From JBGPTK01 sp963797765 (GTDB lineage Bacteria; Acidobacteriota; Terriglobia; Acidiferrales; UBA7541), in contig CAWCQU010000002.1 in assembly GCA_963797765.1 (NCBI GenBank), positions 1,364,001 to 1,428,000 on the forward strand: a DNA stretch of 64,000 nucleotides, read 5' to 3'. How positions within the stretch are numbered: position 1 is the first letter of the stretch; each line of letters opens with the position of its first letter. The position numbers and the translations under genes were made by a program. Shown in pieces: positions 27,862 through 37,069 of the stretch. The notes below the pieces were generated by a model. It did no database searches. It saw only the letters and a list, made by a program, of their open reading frames with translations, and was not told where the DNA came from.

Positions 27862-30623
27862 TCGAACAAATCATCCTTCAGCAGGCGCTGCCCGGCCATC
27901 GAAGTATAAAATCCCCAGGCGGCAATCGCTACAAAGCCGAGCAGCACCAGCACCGAATTCAGCGCATACCAATTCGAAAAATCCAACGTGCTGGGAACAT
28001 TCAGCAAAGTATTCGCCGTAAACGTGGCAGTGGCCAGCACAACCAAGCCAAACCGGACCACAGCCACCGCCGCGATCACGTAAATGATCAGCCAGATGGG
28101 GGCCTCAATCATTGGGTGGCTGCTGCTCAGCAGCTTCGGCGCCAGGAACAGCGCAATAAATAACACGCCGGCCAGCCAGGGAATCCGCACCAGCACCCGC
28201 AAAACAACCAGAATAATAAAAAAAATGAGCGTTCCCAGAATCGAAACCACGAACCTGCCAAGCCAATATCCAAATGCGTCCGGAATTCCAAGCAGGAATT
28301 CCGTGGACGGAAGCGCTGGACGGGCGCCGGCGCGCATCAGGAAGAAATATCCCACATTGAAGGCCAGCACCCAGCCTAATCCCATCGCCACTCCGGACAA
28401 CACATCGCGCCCCACCAGCGGGTCGCGCAAGCGTCCGCCCATGAGCCGGCTCCACGAAATAATGGTTTGGGGCCAATGCCGCCGCACGTAGGGCTCGAGC
28501 GCCATATAGAGGACCCACATGATCCCCGAGATGAAAAGCGCGGTGCTCGTTTCCAGGCAGAGCAGAAAGATCATAACGAGAGTGGCCACATAGTGGACTC
28601 TCAAAAGGAACAGAACCATGGCCACCGCAAATACCATCCCGGCCAGGCGCAATGCGCCCTGCCGGTCGCCCCGGCCGCGCTTATAATTGCGGTAGGCAAA
28701 AAATATCGCGCTGGACGCCATGATCAGGAACGTAAACAGGACGATCATGGTTCCCACATTCTCGCTCGCCGTCTGTTCTGTCTGGCGCATTCGCGTGGGA
28801 CGAGTCCACTCCCCGATCAGCGAAAAAAAGACTGGTTTGCCGTGCAAGGCTGCCGCTTCGATTCGCAAAGGCCGGTCCGTTCCCGGCCAGGTGCCGGTCC
28901 ATGCCGCGCGCGAATCGGAATTGACCAATGGATTCCATATGGGAGAAGCGGAATGAAGTTGAGACGGATCGATCCCGGCAGCCGTCAGAAGCAAATTCCA
29001 ATTCCCGGCTAGCGATTCCTGCGATTGCTGGGACGAAGCTTGTGGCGTCCCCGCGGTGGATTGCGGAGTTTCCTCCAATTCCGGTGGAATCGCCTGGAAG
29101 AGCAGCAACCGGCCGTCGAGATCGAGCCGGACCGCGGCCATTTCCGAAATAGCCATGGGCGGATCACCGGGCTGAACGATCCCCGGCGTCAGCGCCTCTC
29201 CATCCAGATTCTGCGGGATCATCGGCCGCGGACTTTGCCGGTACCAGAAACGAAGCACAGGGGGGCGCTGCAAAAGAATCCTGTCCCATGGCGGGCGGGG
29301 TCCATCGTTCTTTTCCACGTAGCTCAGGAAGTCTTCGTCGTAGATCAATCCGCTGGCTTTGTCATTCGGTGGCGCTGTGTATCCCAGATTTCTGATTATT
29401 TCGCGCGCCTTGCCCGCCAGTACAAGCGGGGATTCTTCCTTGTGAAACAGATTGAGCCCGTTTTCCTTCGCTCCGATCACTGCAATCAGGATCACTCCCA
29501 GCACCACTCCGGCAAAACAAATCAGGCCCACGCGCGGCGAGAGCCCGGCCGTTTCGCCGGCTGCGGCCACCATCTGCGGCGACGGAGTTTCACCCGCTGC
29601 AAGCGCGGCAGCCAGCGGGTCTCCTCCGGGCAACGCGGCGGCCACCGCCATGGCCGACGCCGGACGATCCGCCGGCACAGGTTCCAGGCAACGCAGAATC
29701 ACACGTTCGACCGCTGGATCGAGATCCTTCACCAAAGTAGAAGGATGGCTGGGCGGCTTTTCGCTGCGCAGCTTTGCCATCTCCGCAACGCTGCCTGCAT
29801 CGTGTGCGCGCTTCCCCGTAAAAATTTCGTAAAGGGTCAGGCCGAGCGAATAAATATCGCTGCGCACCGAAACTTCCTTGCCCATCAGTTGTTCGGGCGC
29901 CATGTAGGCGGGCGTGCCGCTCGCCACTTCTTGCCCTTCGATTCCCTCGGCCAGGCTCGCCAGGCCAAAGTCGGTGATCACCGCGCGTCCGCGCCCATCG
30001 AGCATTACGTTGGCGGGCTTCAAGTCGCGGTGGATAATCCCCTCGCGATGCGCGGCGGCAAGGCCGGCGCACAGTTGCCGCGCGATTTCGAGTCCTTTAT
30101 CGCTCGGCAATCGCCCGATCCGGCGCAGCAACGAAGCCAGGTCTTCCCCGTCGATATATTCCATCGAGAGAAAAATGTGGTGATCCACTTCGCCTACGTC
30201 ATAAACGCGGCACACATTCGGGTGGGAAACCTTGCGGGCAGTGCGAACTTCATTGCGAAAGCGTTCCAGCACGCTTTCATCATTCGCAATCGCTTCAGGC
30301 AAAAACTTCAGCGCCACAGGCTGGCCCAGCGTCAGATCATCGGCGCGGTAAACTTCCCCCATGCCGCCCTTCCCCAGCAGCGCGACAATCCGGTAGCGAT
30401 CCGCAAGCAGAGCCCCCGGAAGAAAACGCCCCTCGCTCGACATTCCGGAAGAGGGCGAGCTGCTGCGAAGCCGCGACGAGTGGCTTTTTTCGCGCGTAAC
30501 AGGCGTAATCGGGGCAGTAACGCTGGCGTCAACCAATGCTTTCGAACCCAGCGGCGCCGCGCACGACGGGCAAAAACGGCTCGATTCCGGTGCATCCGCG
30601 CCACACGATCCACACTTCACCAC
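27858..30623 (-). CDS. zinc-ribbon Ser/Thr protein kinase with large multi-pass membrane C-terminus
   Basis: A 921-residue protein. Residues 1-26 form a zinc ribbon (C4, C7, C18, C21). A Ser-rich linker leads to a Hanks-type kinase domain at about 75-340, with GKGGMGEVY, the ATP lysine in VALKFLPE (K106), HRDLKPANVM and DFGLA, then GTPAYMAPEQL. A membrane segment near residue 370 is followed by a roughly 230-residue outer region and about eight more hydrophobic segments (ALRLAGMVFAVAMVLFLL and later). It probably senses something outside and phosphorylates cytoplasmic proteins. The C-terminal membrane region resembles no sensor I can name. It has no operon partner. Confidence 0.87.
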   Translation of the reverse strand: MVKCGSCGADAPESSRFCPSCAAPLGSKALVDASVTAPITPVTREKSHSSRLRSSSPSSGMSSEGRFLPGALLADRYRIVALLGKGGMGEVYRADDLTLGQPVALKFLPEAIANDESVLERFRNEVRTARKVSHPNVCRVYDVGEVDHHIFLSMEYIDGEDLASLLRRIGRLPSDKGLEIARQLCAGLAAAHREGIIHRDLKPANVMLDGRGRAVITDFGLASLAEGIEGQEVASGTPAYMAPEQLMGKEVSVRSDIYSLGLTLYEIFTGKRAHDAGSVAEMAKLRSEKPPSHPSTLVKDLDPAVERVILRCLEPVPADRPASAMAVAAALPGGDPLAAALAAGETPSPQMVAAAGETAGLSPRVGLICFAGVVLGVILIAVIGAKENGLNLFHKEESPLVLAGKAREIIRNLGYTAPPNDKASGLIYDEDFLSYVEKNDGPRPPWDRILLQRPPVLRFWYRQSPRPMIPQNLDGEALTPGIVQPGDPPMAISEMAAVRLDLDGRLLLFQAIPPELEETPQSTAGTPQASSQQSQESLAGNWNLLLTAAGIDPSQLHSASPIWNPLVNSDSRAAWTGTWPGTDRPLRIEAAALHGKPVFFSLIGEWTRPTRMRQTEQTASENVGTMIVLFTFLIMASSAIFFAYRNYKRGRGDRQGALRLAGMVFAVAMVLFLLRVHYVATLVMIFLLCLETSTALFISGIMWVLYMALEPYVRRHWPQTIISWSRLMGGRLRDPLVGRDVLSGVAMGLGWVLAFNVGYFFLMRAGARPALPSTEFLLGIPDAFGYWLGRFVVSILGTLIFFIILVVLRVLVRIPWLAGVLFIALFLAPKLLSSSHPMIEAPIWLIIYVIAAVAVVRFGLVVLATATFTANTLLNVPSTLDFSNWYALNSVLVLLGFVAIAAWGFYTSMAGQRLLKDDLFE

Positions 30624-31057
30624 CGCGCTCTCCCGTCTGCTGATTCACCGGGCCTGGAATCACAGTATTGCCCGGGGCAGGATGATAACCCCGCACTTCG
30701 GACCGCGGCAAGCGCGGGCCGTTCGAGCAGACGGTCAAATTTCAATAAGCCGGCTCGCCATAAGTTGAACGTGTGGCTGTGAAACGCATTCACCAGTGAT
30801 AAAGGTTGGCTGGCAGCGCCTGTCTCTTGGCGGCCATATCGGGTCCCGCAGGCACTTCCGAGTGGGCCGTGACATCTGGGGATGTGCCGCGCGAGTTCGG
30901 CACTTCTATAGGCCGGGAGTGATACGGGCATTTGCGTTGGATTCGACTCTGGATCCTGCCGATCCGAACGGGCTGCTGCCTGCGGGAATCGGCCGCCTAT
31001 TTCGCGACTGTGCGAAATGGTACTGCATGGTTTCCATCTCAGTGTCACGATGTACAT
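30624..31057. other. intergenic stretch without recognised features
   Basis: About 430 bp upstream of both the kinase and the next plus-strand gene. The only open frames here are short and have no family resemblance. I see no repeat of the families described elsewhere. Confidence 0.5.
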
Positions 31058-31444
31058 ATGTTGGATAAGAAAGATAAGAACGAAACTGGCAACTCGACAC
31101 AGATCAGCGTCAGGAAGGAAATGGCGAAACCGCGCATGGCCAAATCCGCGAGAATAGCGCAACTGAATCTAGATGCTGCGCGAATTCCAGAACAACCAAG
31201 TTCCACGATGCCCGGAACCGTCCACAAGATCATCCCGGCGCCCCGTTCGACCCATATGGAAGAGGCACAGATTGCTTTTGACGGAGCCAACCGCCGGCAT
31301 CAGGGTCTCCGTATTGAAAATTCGTTAACCGACGAAAATGGCGATGAAGTGAAGCTCAAAAAGGGCGCGCACGTTGAAGTGACTGTCAAAGCCAAACAGG
31401 TCAACCGCCCCAATGAACGAAGACTGCCTACCCACTTTGCGTGA
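31058..31444 (+). CDS. hypothetical basic protein, 128 residues
   Basis: Very hydrophilic and Lys/Arg-rich at the start (MLDKKDKNETGNSTQ), with a conserved-looking C-terminal half (FDGANRRHQGLRIENSLTD, then GDEVKLKKGAHVEVTV). I have seen similar endings in hypothetical Acidobacterial proteins but cannot give a function. The ATG at 31058 gives the most natural start. A longer frame from 30932 begins with sequence unlike a protein N-terminus. No signal peptide. It might be a small cytoplasmic or nucleic-acid-associated protein, but that is only suggested by charge. Confidence 0.6.
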   Translation: MLDKKDKNETGNSTQISVRKEMAKPRMAKSARIAQLNLDAARIPEQPSSTMPGTVHKIIPAPRSTHMEEAQIAFDGANRRHQGLRIENSLTDENGDEVKLKKGAHVEVTVKAKQVNRPNERRLPTHFA

Positions 31445-31638
31445 CACAATTGCCAGAGTTTTGATCGCTACAATACGTAGCGTCCTCCCCAGCGCGTCCG
31501 CAACCAGACGGCTTCATCAATCGGTGATTCTGACCGGCCATTTCACTGCCCGCGACACCGCGGTTCTTTCCGCCTGACGGTCAGAAAGATAAACAGTGCG
31601 GCTGGCGCCGCCGGCCCGCAGAATTTTCCCTCCGTCGC

Positions 31639-32238
31639 TCAGCTCCCCATGTACTGGGCGTGAACGTACGCGCCGGTTTGCACGTTGTAAACCAGGTACC
31701 ATCCTGGGTGGTCCGGGTCCTCGTAGACTGTGAAGTCATCGCCGCAGTTCCAGCACCAGTCCGCGGCCAACGCCCAATCCCAATCCGCGATTTGGAAATA
31801 GAAACCGCCCGGAAACCAGAACATGTGCCTGCCAGTGTCGATTCTCAAAACCCGATAGCGGTAGGTAGGGCCGAAGTGAGCGAAGTGGCCATGCTCGTAG
31901 GGATGGGCCAAATGAAAACGCGCGTCGTTGGCGGGTTCATGCCCGTACCAGGTATTGTGGTTCACGTGCGGCGTGTCGTTCACGTGCCCCGCCGGCGTAT
32001 GCTCCGGCTCGCGAGGCGCCGCATGATCGTTTCTCGCCTGGGGAGGAGGCGGGACGTGCCCTTCATTGGCCCTGGGGGGACTCGCTTTCGGCGGCGTGCC
32101 ATGCGGCGCGGGGTGCTGCTCCCCGCCGTGCTGCTCTCCGCCATGCTGTTCGCCGTGTTCCTGCACGCCGGCGCGCGCGGGCAGGGAAATCGCTACCAGG
32201 AAAGCTATCGCAAGCAATAAGATCAATCGAATTCTCAT
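31639..32238 (-). CDS. secreted His/Pro-rich protein of unknown function
   Basis: A 199-residue protein with a clear signal peptide (MRIRLILLLAIAFLVAISLP to ARAG). Next comes a low-complexity stretch with a tandem GEQHG unit (three copies, about residues 29-42) and many Pro and His residues. The C-terminal 100 residues form a Trp/Tyr/His-rich globular domain (NTWYGHEPANDARFHLAHPY, DWDWALAADWCWNCGDDF, DHPGWYLVYN). Such proteins are frequent in Acidobacteria. The two Cys in CWNC and the many His suggest metal binding, which is an inference. Upstream is a purine-rich GAGGAGG site. Confidence 0.68.
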   Translation of the reverse strand: MRIRLILLLAIAFLVAISLPARAGVQEHGEQHGGEQHGGEQHPAPHGTPPKASPPRANEGHVPPPPQARNDHAAPREPEHTPAGHVNDTPHVNHNTWYGHEPANDARFHLAHPYEHGHFAHFGPTYRYRVLRIDTGRHMFWFPGGFYFQIADWDWALAADWCWNCGDDFTVYEDPDHPGWYLVYNVQTGAYVHAQYMGS

Positions 32239-32493
32239 ACGCTCCTCCTCGAATCCATAGCTGGTTATGATCTTTCTAAAACGCCGGACACTCACTGCGA
32301 GGTTGAGAATCTGAGAGGAAAACCAACGTGGACTTGAGGGACGCAGTGCCCATCCCCGGATTGCATCGGGCCCGAAACCGCCTGTCACTACGTCACAGCT
32401 AGCCTTCACCTGATCCGGAAATTCCGGATTCGACTTCTCACGCCCTCATCATATAATTCTCCCGCCGTCCGAAACAATGAATTTGCCGCCAGG

Positions 32494-32650
32494 GTGCTGT
32501 CCTAAATTTAGATTGGCTGGATTTTTAGGGGGTCGGGGCTTCAGCTCCGACGTTATCATTTGCAAGAAAAGGGGGCTTTAGCCCCTGAAGCTGAGGCTTC
32601 GCTCTGGAGCAGTTCCGCGATGTGGTGCAGCGTCAAATTAGGACACTACC
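32494..32650 (+). mobile_element. miniature inverted-repeat element, family A, copy 3
   Basis: A 157-bp copy that starts GTGCTGTCCTAAATTTAG and ends AAATTAGGACACTACC, so its inverted ends are easy to see. Both internal palindromes are kept (GGTCGGGGCTTCAGCTCCGAC and GGGGGCTTTAGCCCC). The flanks CCGCCAGG and CCGCCAAGG form a nearly perfect direct repeat. Confidence 0.78.
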
Positions 32651-32969
32651 ACCGCCAAGGCAAGATCGCATGCCGCCGCATCAAATTTCACGGGTGTAGC
32701 CCGGGCATCGCAACACCGGCAACCGCGGATATTTCGGGAATGCAGGATCGCTAGCCGAAAGTTGGCACAAGTAGAATCGAGATCCGCGCGCCGATTCGAT
32801 TCGCTTCGCGTGCGCGCAATCCGCGCACAGCCCGGCACGCGCACGCTCTCCGGCAAGAATCGTTCTGTCTTTCCCGGCCATAGAGAGAGAATATCCCATT
32901 CGCTGAGTCCTTGGCCGAATCGCCCGCATCCTTAACTGGGCGACGAAAAAGCAGGAGGCTATCCATACC

Positions 32970-33953
32970 GTGGACTACGTAAATCTTGGTTCAACCGGTT
33001 TAAAAGTTTCGCGGCTGTGCCTCGGCACCATGACCTACGGCTCGAAACGGTGGCGCGAATGGGTGCTCGACGATGACGAAAGCAGGCCGTTCATCAAGCG
33101 TGCCCTCGAGTTGGGCATCAATTTCTTCGATACCGCCGACATCTATTCGCTCGGCGCGAGCGAGGAAGTTTTGGGCCGCGCGTTGCGCGATTTCGGTCCC
33201 TCGCGCGACAAAGTAGTGATCGCGACAAAACTTTTCAATCCCATGGGAGATGATCCGAACCAGCGCGGCCTTTCGCGCAAGCATATCCGCCATTCGATTG
33301 ATGCCAGCCTGAAACGGTTGAAAACTGATTATGTCGACCTGTATCAAATTCACCGCTTCGATTATGAAACACCCATCGAGGAAACCGTGGTGGCGCTCGA
33401 TGAAGTCGTGAAATCCGGGAAAGCCCTGTACCTCGGCGGCTCGTCGATGTACGCCTGGCAATTCGCCAGGATGCTCTCCACCGCGGATCGATTGGGCGTC
33501 ACTCGCTTCGCAACCATGCAGAACCATTACAATTTGATTTACCGCGAAGAAGAACGCGAAATGATTCCCTTGTGCCGCGAGGAAAAAATCGGGTTGATTC
33601 CCTGGAGCCCGCTGGCGCGCGGATTTCTTGCCGGCAACCGCCGCAAGCACGATTTCGGCGAAACTACTCGCGCCAAGACGGACGACTATGGCCAAAAAAT
33701 GTATTACGCCGATTCCGATTTCAAAGTCGTCGAACGCGTCACGGAAATTGCCGCCAGGCGCGGCATCCCCAACATGCAAGTGGCGCTCGCATGGATTTTG
33801 CAAAAACGCGGCATCACCGCCCCGATCATCGGAGCCAGCAAAATGCATCACCTGGAAGAAGCAGTAGGCGCGTTGAAAATAAAATTGGACCATGAAGAAA
33901 TGAAAGCGCTCGAAGAGCCGTACCAGCCGCACCCGATTCTGGGCCATTCCTGA
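32970..33953 (+). CDS. aldo/keto reductase
   Basis: A 327-residue TIM-barrel oxidoreductase. The catalytic Asp and Tyr are in FFDTADIYSLGASEEVLG, the Lys in VVIATKLFNP and the His in DLYQIHRFD, giving the complete Asp-Tyr-Lys-His set. GLIPWSPLARGFLAG and the C-terminal PIIGASK (NADPH binding) are also typical. It reduces carbonyls with NADPH; among relatives are YajO-like enzymes. The start GTG at 32970 gives the usual MDYVNLGSTGLKVSRLCLG beginning. Substrate unknown; no operon. Confidence 0.92.
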   Translation: MDYVNLGSTGLKVSRLCLGTMTYGSKRWREWVLDDDESRPFIKRALELGINFFDTADIYSLGASEEVLGRALRDFGPSRDKVVIATKLFNPMGDDPNQRGLSRKHIRHSIDASLKRLKTDYVDLYQIHRFDYETPIEETVVALDEVVKSGKALYLGGSSMYAWQFARMLSTADRLGVTRFATMQNHYNLIYREEEREMIPLCREEKIGLIPWSPLARGFLAGNRRKHDFGETTRAKTDDYGQKMYYADSDFKVVERVTEIAARRGIPNMQVALAWILQKRGITAPIIGASKMHHLEEAVGALKIKLDHEEMKALEEPYQPHPILGHS

Positions 33954-34076
33954 AGAATCGTTTCCACCAACACCTCCGGGCCGCTAAGTTGTGCTTAATC
34001 AGCCCGTTGGCGGATTTTCCTCCCTCGAAACGACTTAATAAGTGAAAGCGCGGAACCGCGCAAAAGGAGAAATCGG

Positions 34077-34427
34077 ATGGAAATGATGCTCTCGTGGTAC
34101 GCCGTGGACGATTTCGAAAAATCCAAGAAATTTTACGCTGAAGCTCTGGGCATGAAAAAAATCTTCGAAATGCCCGGCTGGGCAGAATTCGCCCATGCCG
34201 AAGGCCAAATTCCCGTCGGCCTGATGCAGAAGCCGGAAAATTACAAAGGTGAAGGCGCCATCGTCGCCTTTAAAGTGCAGGATGTCGAGAAATCCCGCGC
34301 CGAACTGGCTAAACACGGAGTCCAGTTCGACGACAGAGTGGAAGAGGTACAAGGAATGGTTCGCATCGCCACGTTCAAGGACCCTTCCGGCAACCGCCTG
34401 CAGCTCGTGCAAGTGTTGCCCAGGTAG
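34077..34427 (+). CDS. VOC-family (glyoxalase/bleomycin-resistance-like) protein
   Basis: A 116-residue single VOC module pair: WYAVDDFEKSKKFYAEALGM at the start and MVRIATFKDPSGNRLQLVQ at the end, the two halves of the beta-alpha-beta-beta-beta fold. Glu in the final strand of many relatives binds metal. Here LQLVQ replaces the usual LELxE, so metal binding is doubtful. The function could be isomerase, dioxygenase or ligand binding and cannot be resolved. A good AAAAGGAGAAA site precedes the ATG. Confidence 0.83.
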   Translation: MEMMLSWYAVDDFEKSKKFYAEALGMKKIFEMPGWAEFAHAEGQIPVGLMQKPENYKGEGAIVAFKVQDVEKSRAELAKHGVQFDDRVEEVQGMVRIATFKDPSGNRLQLVQVLPR

Positions 34428-34438
34428 CACGCGTTCGG

Positions 34439-34463
34439 GTAGCACAGCCACTCCTGGCTGTGC
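34439..34463. repeat. GCCACTCCTGGCTGTG repeat, family D, copy 1
   Basis: A short unit reading AGCACAGCCACTCCTGGCTG followed by TGC, with the palindrome CAGCCA/TGGCTG. Similar copies are at 43651-43675 and 48120-48145. It sits in the 213-bp space before the next gene, which also holds a larger inverted pair (GCAGCGCTC near 34497 and GAGCGCTGC near 34547). Confidence 0.6.
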
Positions 34464-34640
34464 GATTCTAACTGGTGTATTTGATTTCACAGAGCAGCAG
34501 CGCTCACGAATCAAATTCTCTGCAAATCGGTTCGTCCAAATTCGCAGAGCGCTGCTGCCTCACTTAAATCTCGAACCGCTCCAAGATTCTTGGAGAATCA
34601 ATCATGACCGTCCAAATCCCGCCGCCCATCTCGATCGAGG

Positions 34641-35452
34641 ATGAATTCAACACTCCTCGAACGCGCGCGGCAGGGCGACCAATCCGCCTTCACCTCGCTC
34701 GTCGATCCCTGGCGCGCCCCGCTCTTCGGCTACATCTATCGCATGACCACGCAGCGCCAGGACGCCGAAGATTTGCTCCAGGATGTACTGGTCCGCGTGC
34801 TCGAAAACCTTCCGCAATTTCGCCGCGAATCGCGCTTCAAAAGTTGGCTCTTCGGAATCGCCACGCACGTTTGCCTCGATCATCTGCGCCAGAAAAAGCG
34901 CTGGCGCGTGGAAGCGCAGATGCTCGGCGAGCGCGAAACCACGGAAACGCCGGAATTTAGCGAGGGTTTGCGCGCACTGGTCTCGCGGCCGGAATTTCGT
35001 TTCGAGATTCGCGAACACATCGCATTTTGTTTTGCCTGTATCGCTCGCACCCTGCCGCCCGAGGAACAAGCTGCTCTCTTACTCCGCGAAATGCTGGGAT
35101 TTACCGCTGAGGAAGCCGCCGCGATTTTGAACGCTTCGGAACCGGTCTTCCGCCATCGCCTGGCCGCCGCCCGCGCGGCGATGACGCAGGCTTATGACGG
35201 CCTCTGCCAGCTCATCAACAAAACAGGCGCCTGCTGGCAATGCCGCGGCCTGCGCGAATTAACACCCGAACAAAATCGCGGCGCCGATCTGGTGCAAATC
35301 AACGTCGCGCCCGGCATGGCCATCACTCCTGAAAATCTCCTCGATGCCCGCTTCCGCATTGCCCGCGAAGCCGACCTGGAAAACGGCCGCTCGCGCCCAT
35401 GCACGACCTGTTCTACCAAAACCTCGCCAATCGCGAAGAAAACCGCCCCTAG
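34641..35452 (+). CDS. sigma-70 family factor with Cys-containing C-terminal extension, frameshifted near its end
   Basis: Region 2 is clear (FTSLVDPWRAPLFGYIYRMT, AEDLLQDVLVRVLENLPQF), and region 4 is recognisable though divergent (LPPEEQAALLLREMLGFTAEE, AAAILNASEPVFRHRLAAAR). Unlike the usual ECF factor, the chain runs on for about 80 residues with C188, C198 and C201 (CWQC) and then a conserved-looking tail. The frame breaks near 35398. The correct continuation RPMHDLFYQNLANREENRP ends at 35452. Without the shift the protein would run into a dispersed repeat (HSERSEES is its translation). No anti-sigma gene follows directly, so the Cys extension may do the sensing. Confidence 0.78.
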
Positions 35453-35475
35453 CTCTATGCGCAATCCGCCCCGCC

Positions 35476-35500
35476 GTCATTCCGAACGGAGTGAGGAATC
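35476..35500. repeat. GTCATTCCGA...GAGGAATC repeat, copy 3
   Basis: Reads GTCATTCCGAACGGAGTGAG followed by GAATC, 24 bp after the stop codon of the sigma gene. Confidence 0.7.
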
Positions 35501-35607
35501 TCCTTACAGTTGATCAGCCCACAAAACGTGCCTTTCTTCCCGCATGCTGTAAATCTTCGAGGCCCGCCAAACTAACCGCGCACGACCAACAGTGGTCTAA
35601 TGACTGA

Positions 35608-36198
35608 ATGGCGCTAAGCACCGGAGAGGGGGACGCCGCGCAACTGGCGCTGGCCCTGGCGGGCGATCGGGACGCGTTTCGCGTGCTCGTCGAGCGCCAC
35701 AGCCGCACTCTGTTCCGGCTCGCCTTTCGCATGACGGGCAACGAACAGGACGCCGAGGAAGTGGTGCAGGAAGCGTTTTTGCGAGCCTACCGGCGGCTGG
35801 ATCGCTTCGAATCGCGGGCGAATTTCGGCACCTGGGTCTATCGCATTGCGGTGAATTGTTCGCTGGATCTGCTTCGCCGCCGCAAGCCGCAGGATGAATT
35901 GCGCGCCCCGGATGATCGCGATACGGGCGAAGAAGCAGTGCTGGAAATCGCCACCACCGCTCCCACGCCGGATCGCCTGGCGCTGAGCGGCGAAATCGGC
36001 GAGCAGGTAAATATCGCGGTGTCGAAATTGAGCCCGATGGAGCGCGCGGCATTCCTGATGCGCCACGAACAAGGAATGTCGATTGAAGAAATGGCGCGCG
36101 TTTTAGGCACAAGCTTGAACGCAACAAAGAACAGCGTGTTCCGCGCCGTGCAGAAATTGCGGCTGGAACTCGAACCACTGGTGAGCAGAAAACGATGA
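35608..36198 (+). CDS. ECF sigma factor, first gene of a HEAT-protein operon
   Basis: A 196-residue RpoE-like factor. Region 2: FRVLVERHSRTLFRLAFRMTG, AEEVVQEAFLRAYRRLDRF and WVYRIAVNCSLDLLRRRK. Region 4: LSPMERAAFLMRHEQGMSIE and SLNATKNSVFRAVQKLR. Its stop overlaps the start of the anti-sigma gene (ATGA). It probably controls this four-gene operon and other envelope genes. Confidence 0.93.
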   Translation: MALSTGEGDAAQLALALAGDRDAFRVLVERHSRTLFRLAFRMTGNEQDAEEVVQEAFLRAYRRLDRFESRANFGTWVYRIAVNCSLDLLRRRKPQDELRAPDDRDTGEEAVLEIATTAPTPDRLALSGEIGEQVNIAVSKLSPMERAAFLMRHEQGMSIEEMARVLGTSLNATKNSVFRAVQKLRLELEPLVSRKR

Positions 36199-37013
36199 AC
36201 CACTTGAGCGAAGAACAATTGATCGAATTCCGATACGGCGATGGCAGCCCCGCCGCACGCGCCGAAGCGGAAAGCCACTTGAAGACTTGCGCGCAGTGCC
36301 GAGAAGCCAACGATGCGCTCTCTGCGGTCCTGGCGATGGTGGATGCCGCTCCCGTTCCCGAACGCGATGCCGCTTACGGCGCGCGCGTGTGGCGGCAAAT
36401 CGAACCAAGGCTGAATCAGCGTTCCTCATTCCACTGGCGCGCCTGGTTTACTCTGCCGCGTTTGGCTTTTGTTAGCGCGATGGCTGCCGTGATTGTTGCC
36501 GCCTTTGTCGCGGGACGTTATTGGCCGCGTCCGCAAACACAGTCGACGCAAGTAGCCAGCGCTCCGATTTCCGCGCCGGTCCGCGAGCGCATTTTGCTGG
36601 TGGCCGTGGGCGATCATCTCGACCGCTCGCAAATGCTTCTGCTTGATCTCGAAAATGCCGAGCCGCCCAAGGGCCCGGCCGCCGGATTGGTGGATATTTC
36701 CGCGCAGCAGCAGCGCGCCGGCGACCTGGTGGCCGCCAATCGCTTGTATCGCCAATCGGCCGCGCGCTCCGGCGACGCCACGCTCTCCGCCGTGCTCGAT
36801 GATCTGGAACCGATGCTGATTCAAATCGCGCATAGCCCTTCAAAAATTTCCAGCGCGCAGCTCGAGGAAATTCAGAAGCGCATCGCCGCACGCGGAATTC
36901 TGTTCAAGGTGCGCGTGGTGGGATCGGAAGTCCGCCAGCGCGAAAAATCCTCCACACCGGGAGCGAAGCCCGCGCCCGCGCAAACGCAAGATCCGGCGAG
37001 GCAAAAACTATGA
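36195..37013 (+). CDS. membrane anti-sigma factor with zinc finger
   Basis: A 272-residue protein. The zinc motif is HLKTCAQC (H28, C32, C35). One membrane segment (FVSAMAAVIVAAFVAGRYW, about residues 93-111) separates the cytoplasmic head from a periplasmic region of about 150 residues rich in helix (QQQRAGDLVAANRLYRQSA). The end is Pro/Ala/Gln-rich. Translationally coupled to the sigma gene in front and, by the ATGA at its stop, possibly to the HEAT gene behind. Confidence 0.87.
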   Translation: MNHLSEEQLIEFRYGDGSPAARAEAESHLKTCAQCREANDALSAVLAMVDAAPVPERDAAYGARVWRQIEPRLNQRSSFHWRAWFTLPRLAFVSAMAAVIVAAFVAGRYWPRPQTQSTQVASAPISAPVRERILLVAVGDHLDRSQMLLLDLENAEPPKGPAAGLVDISAQQQRAGDLVAANRLYRQSAARSGDATLSAVLDDLEPMLIQIAHSPSKISSAQLEEIQKRIAARGILFKVRVVGSEVRQREKSSTPGAKPAPAQTQDPARQKL

Positions 37014-37069
37014 ATGCGTTTTTGAAAAATGCTCGCCGCACAAAATGGATCATCCACAGGGAGAGAAAG

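Noticed and set aside
29025..30782. A 585-residue plus-strand frame opposite the kinase gene
   Set aside because: It mirrors the kinase domain on the other strand and lacks any domain of its own.
35453..35513. A C-terminal extension of the sigma factor ending RHSERSEESPYS
   Set aside because: HSERSEES is the translation of the dispersed GTCATTCCGA repeat. The shifted frame gives a natural end at 35452.
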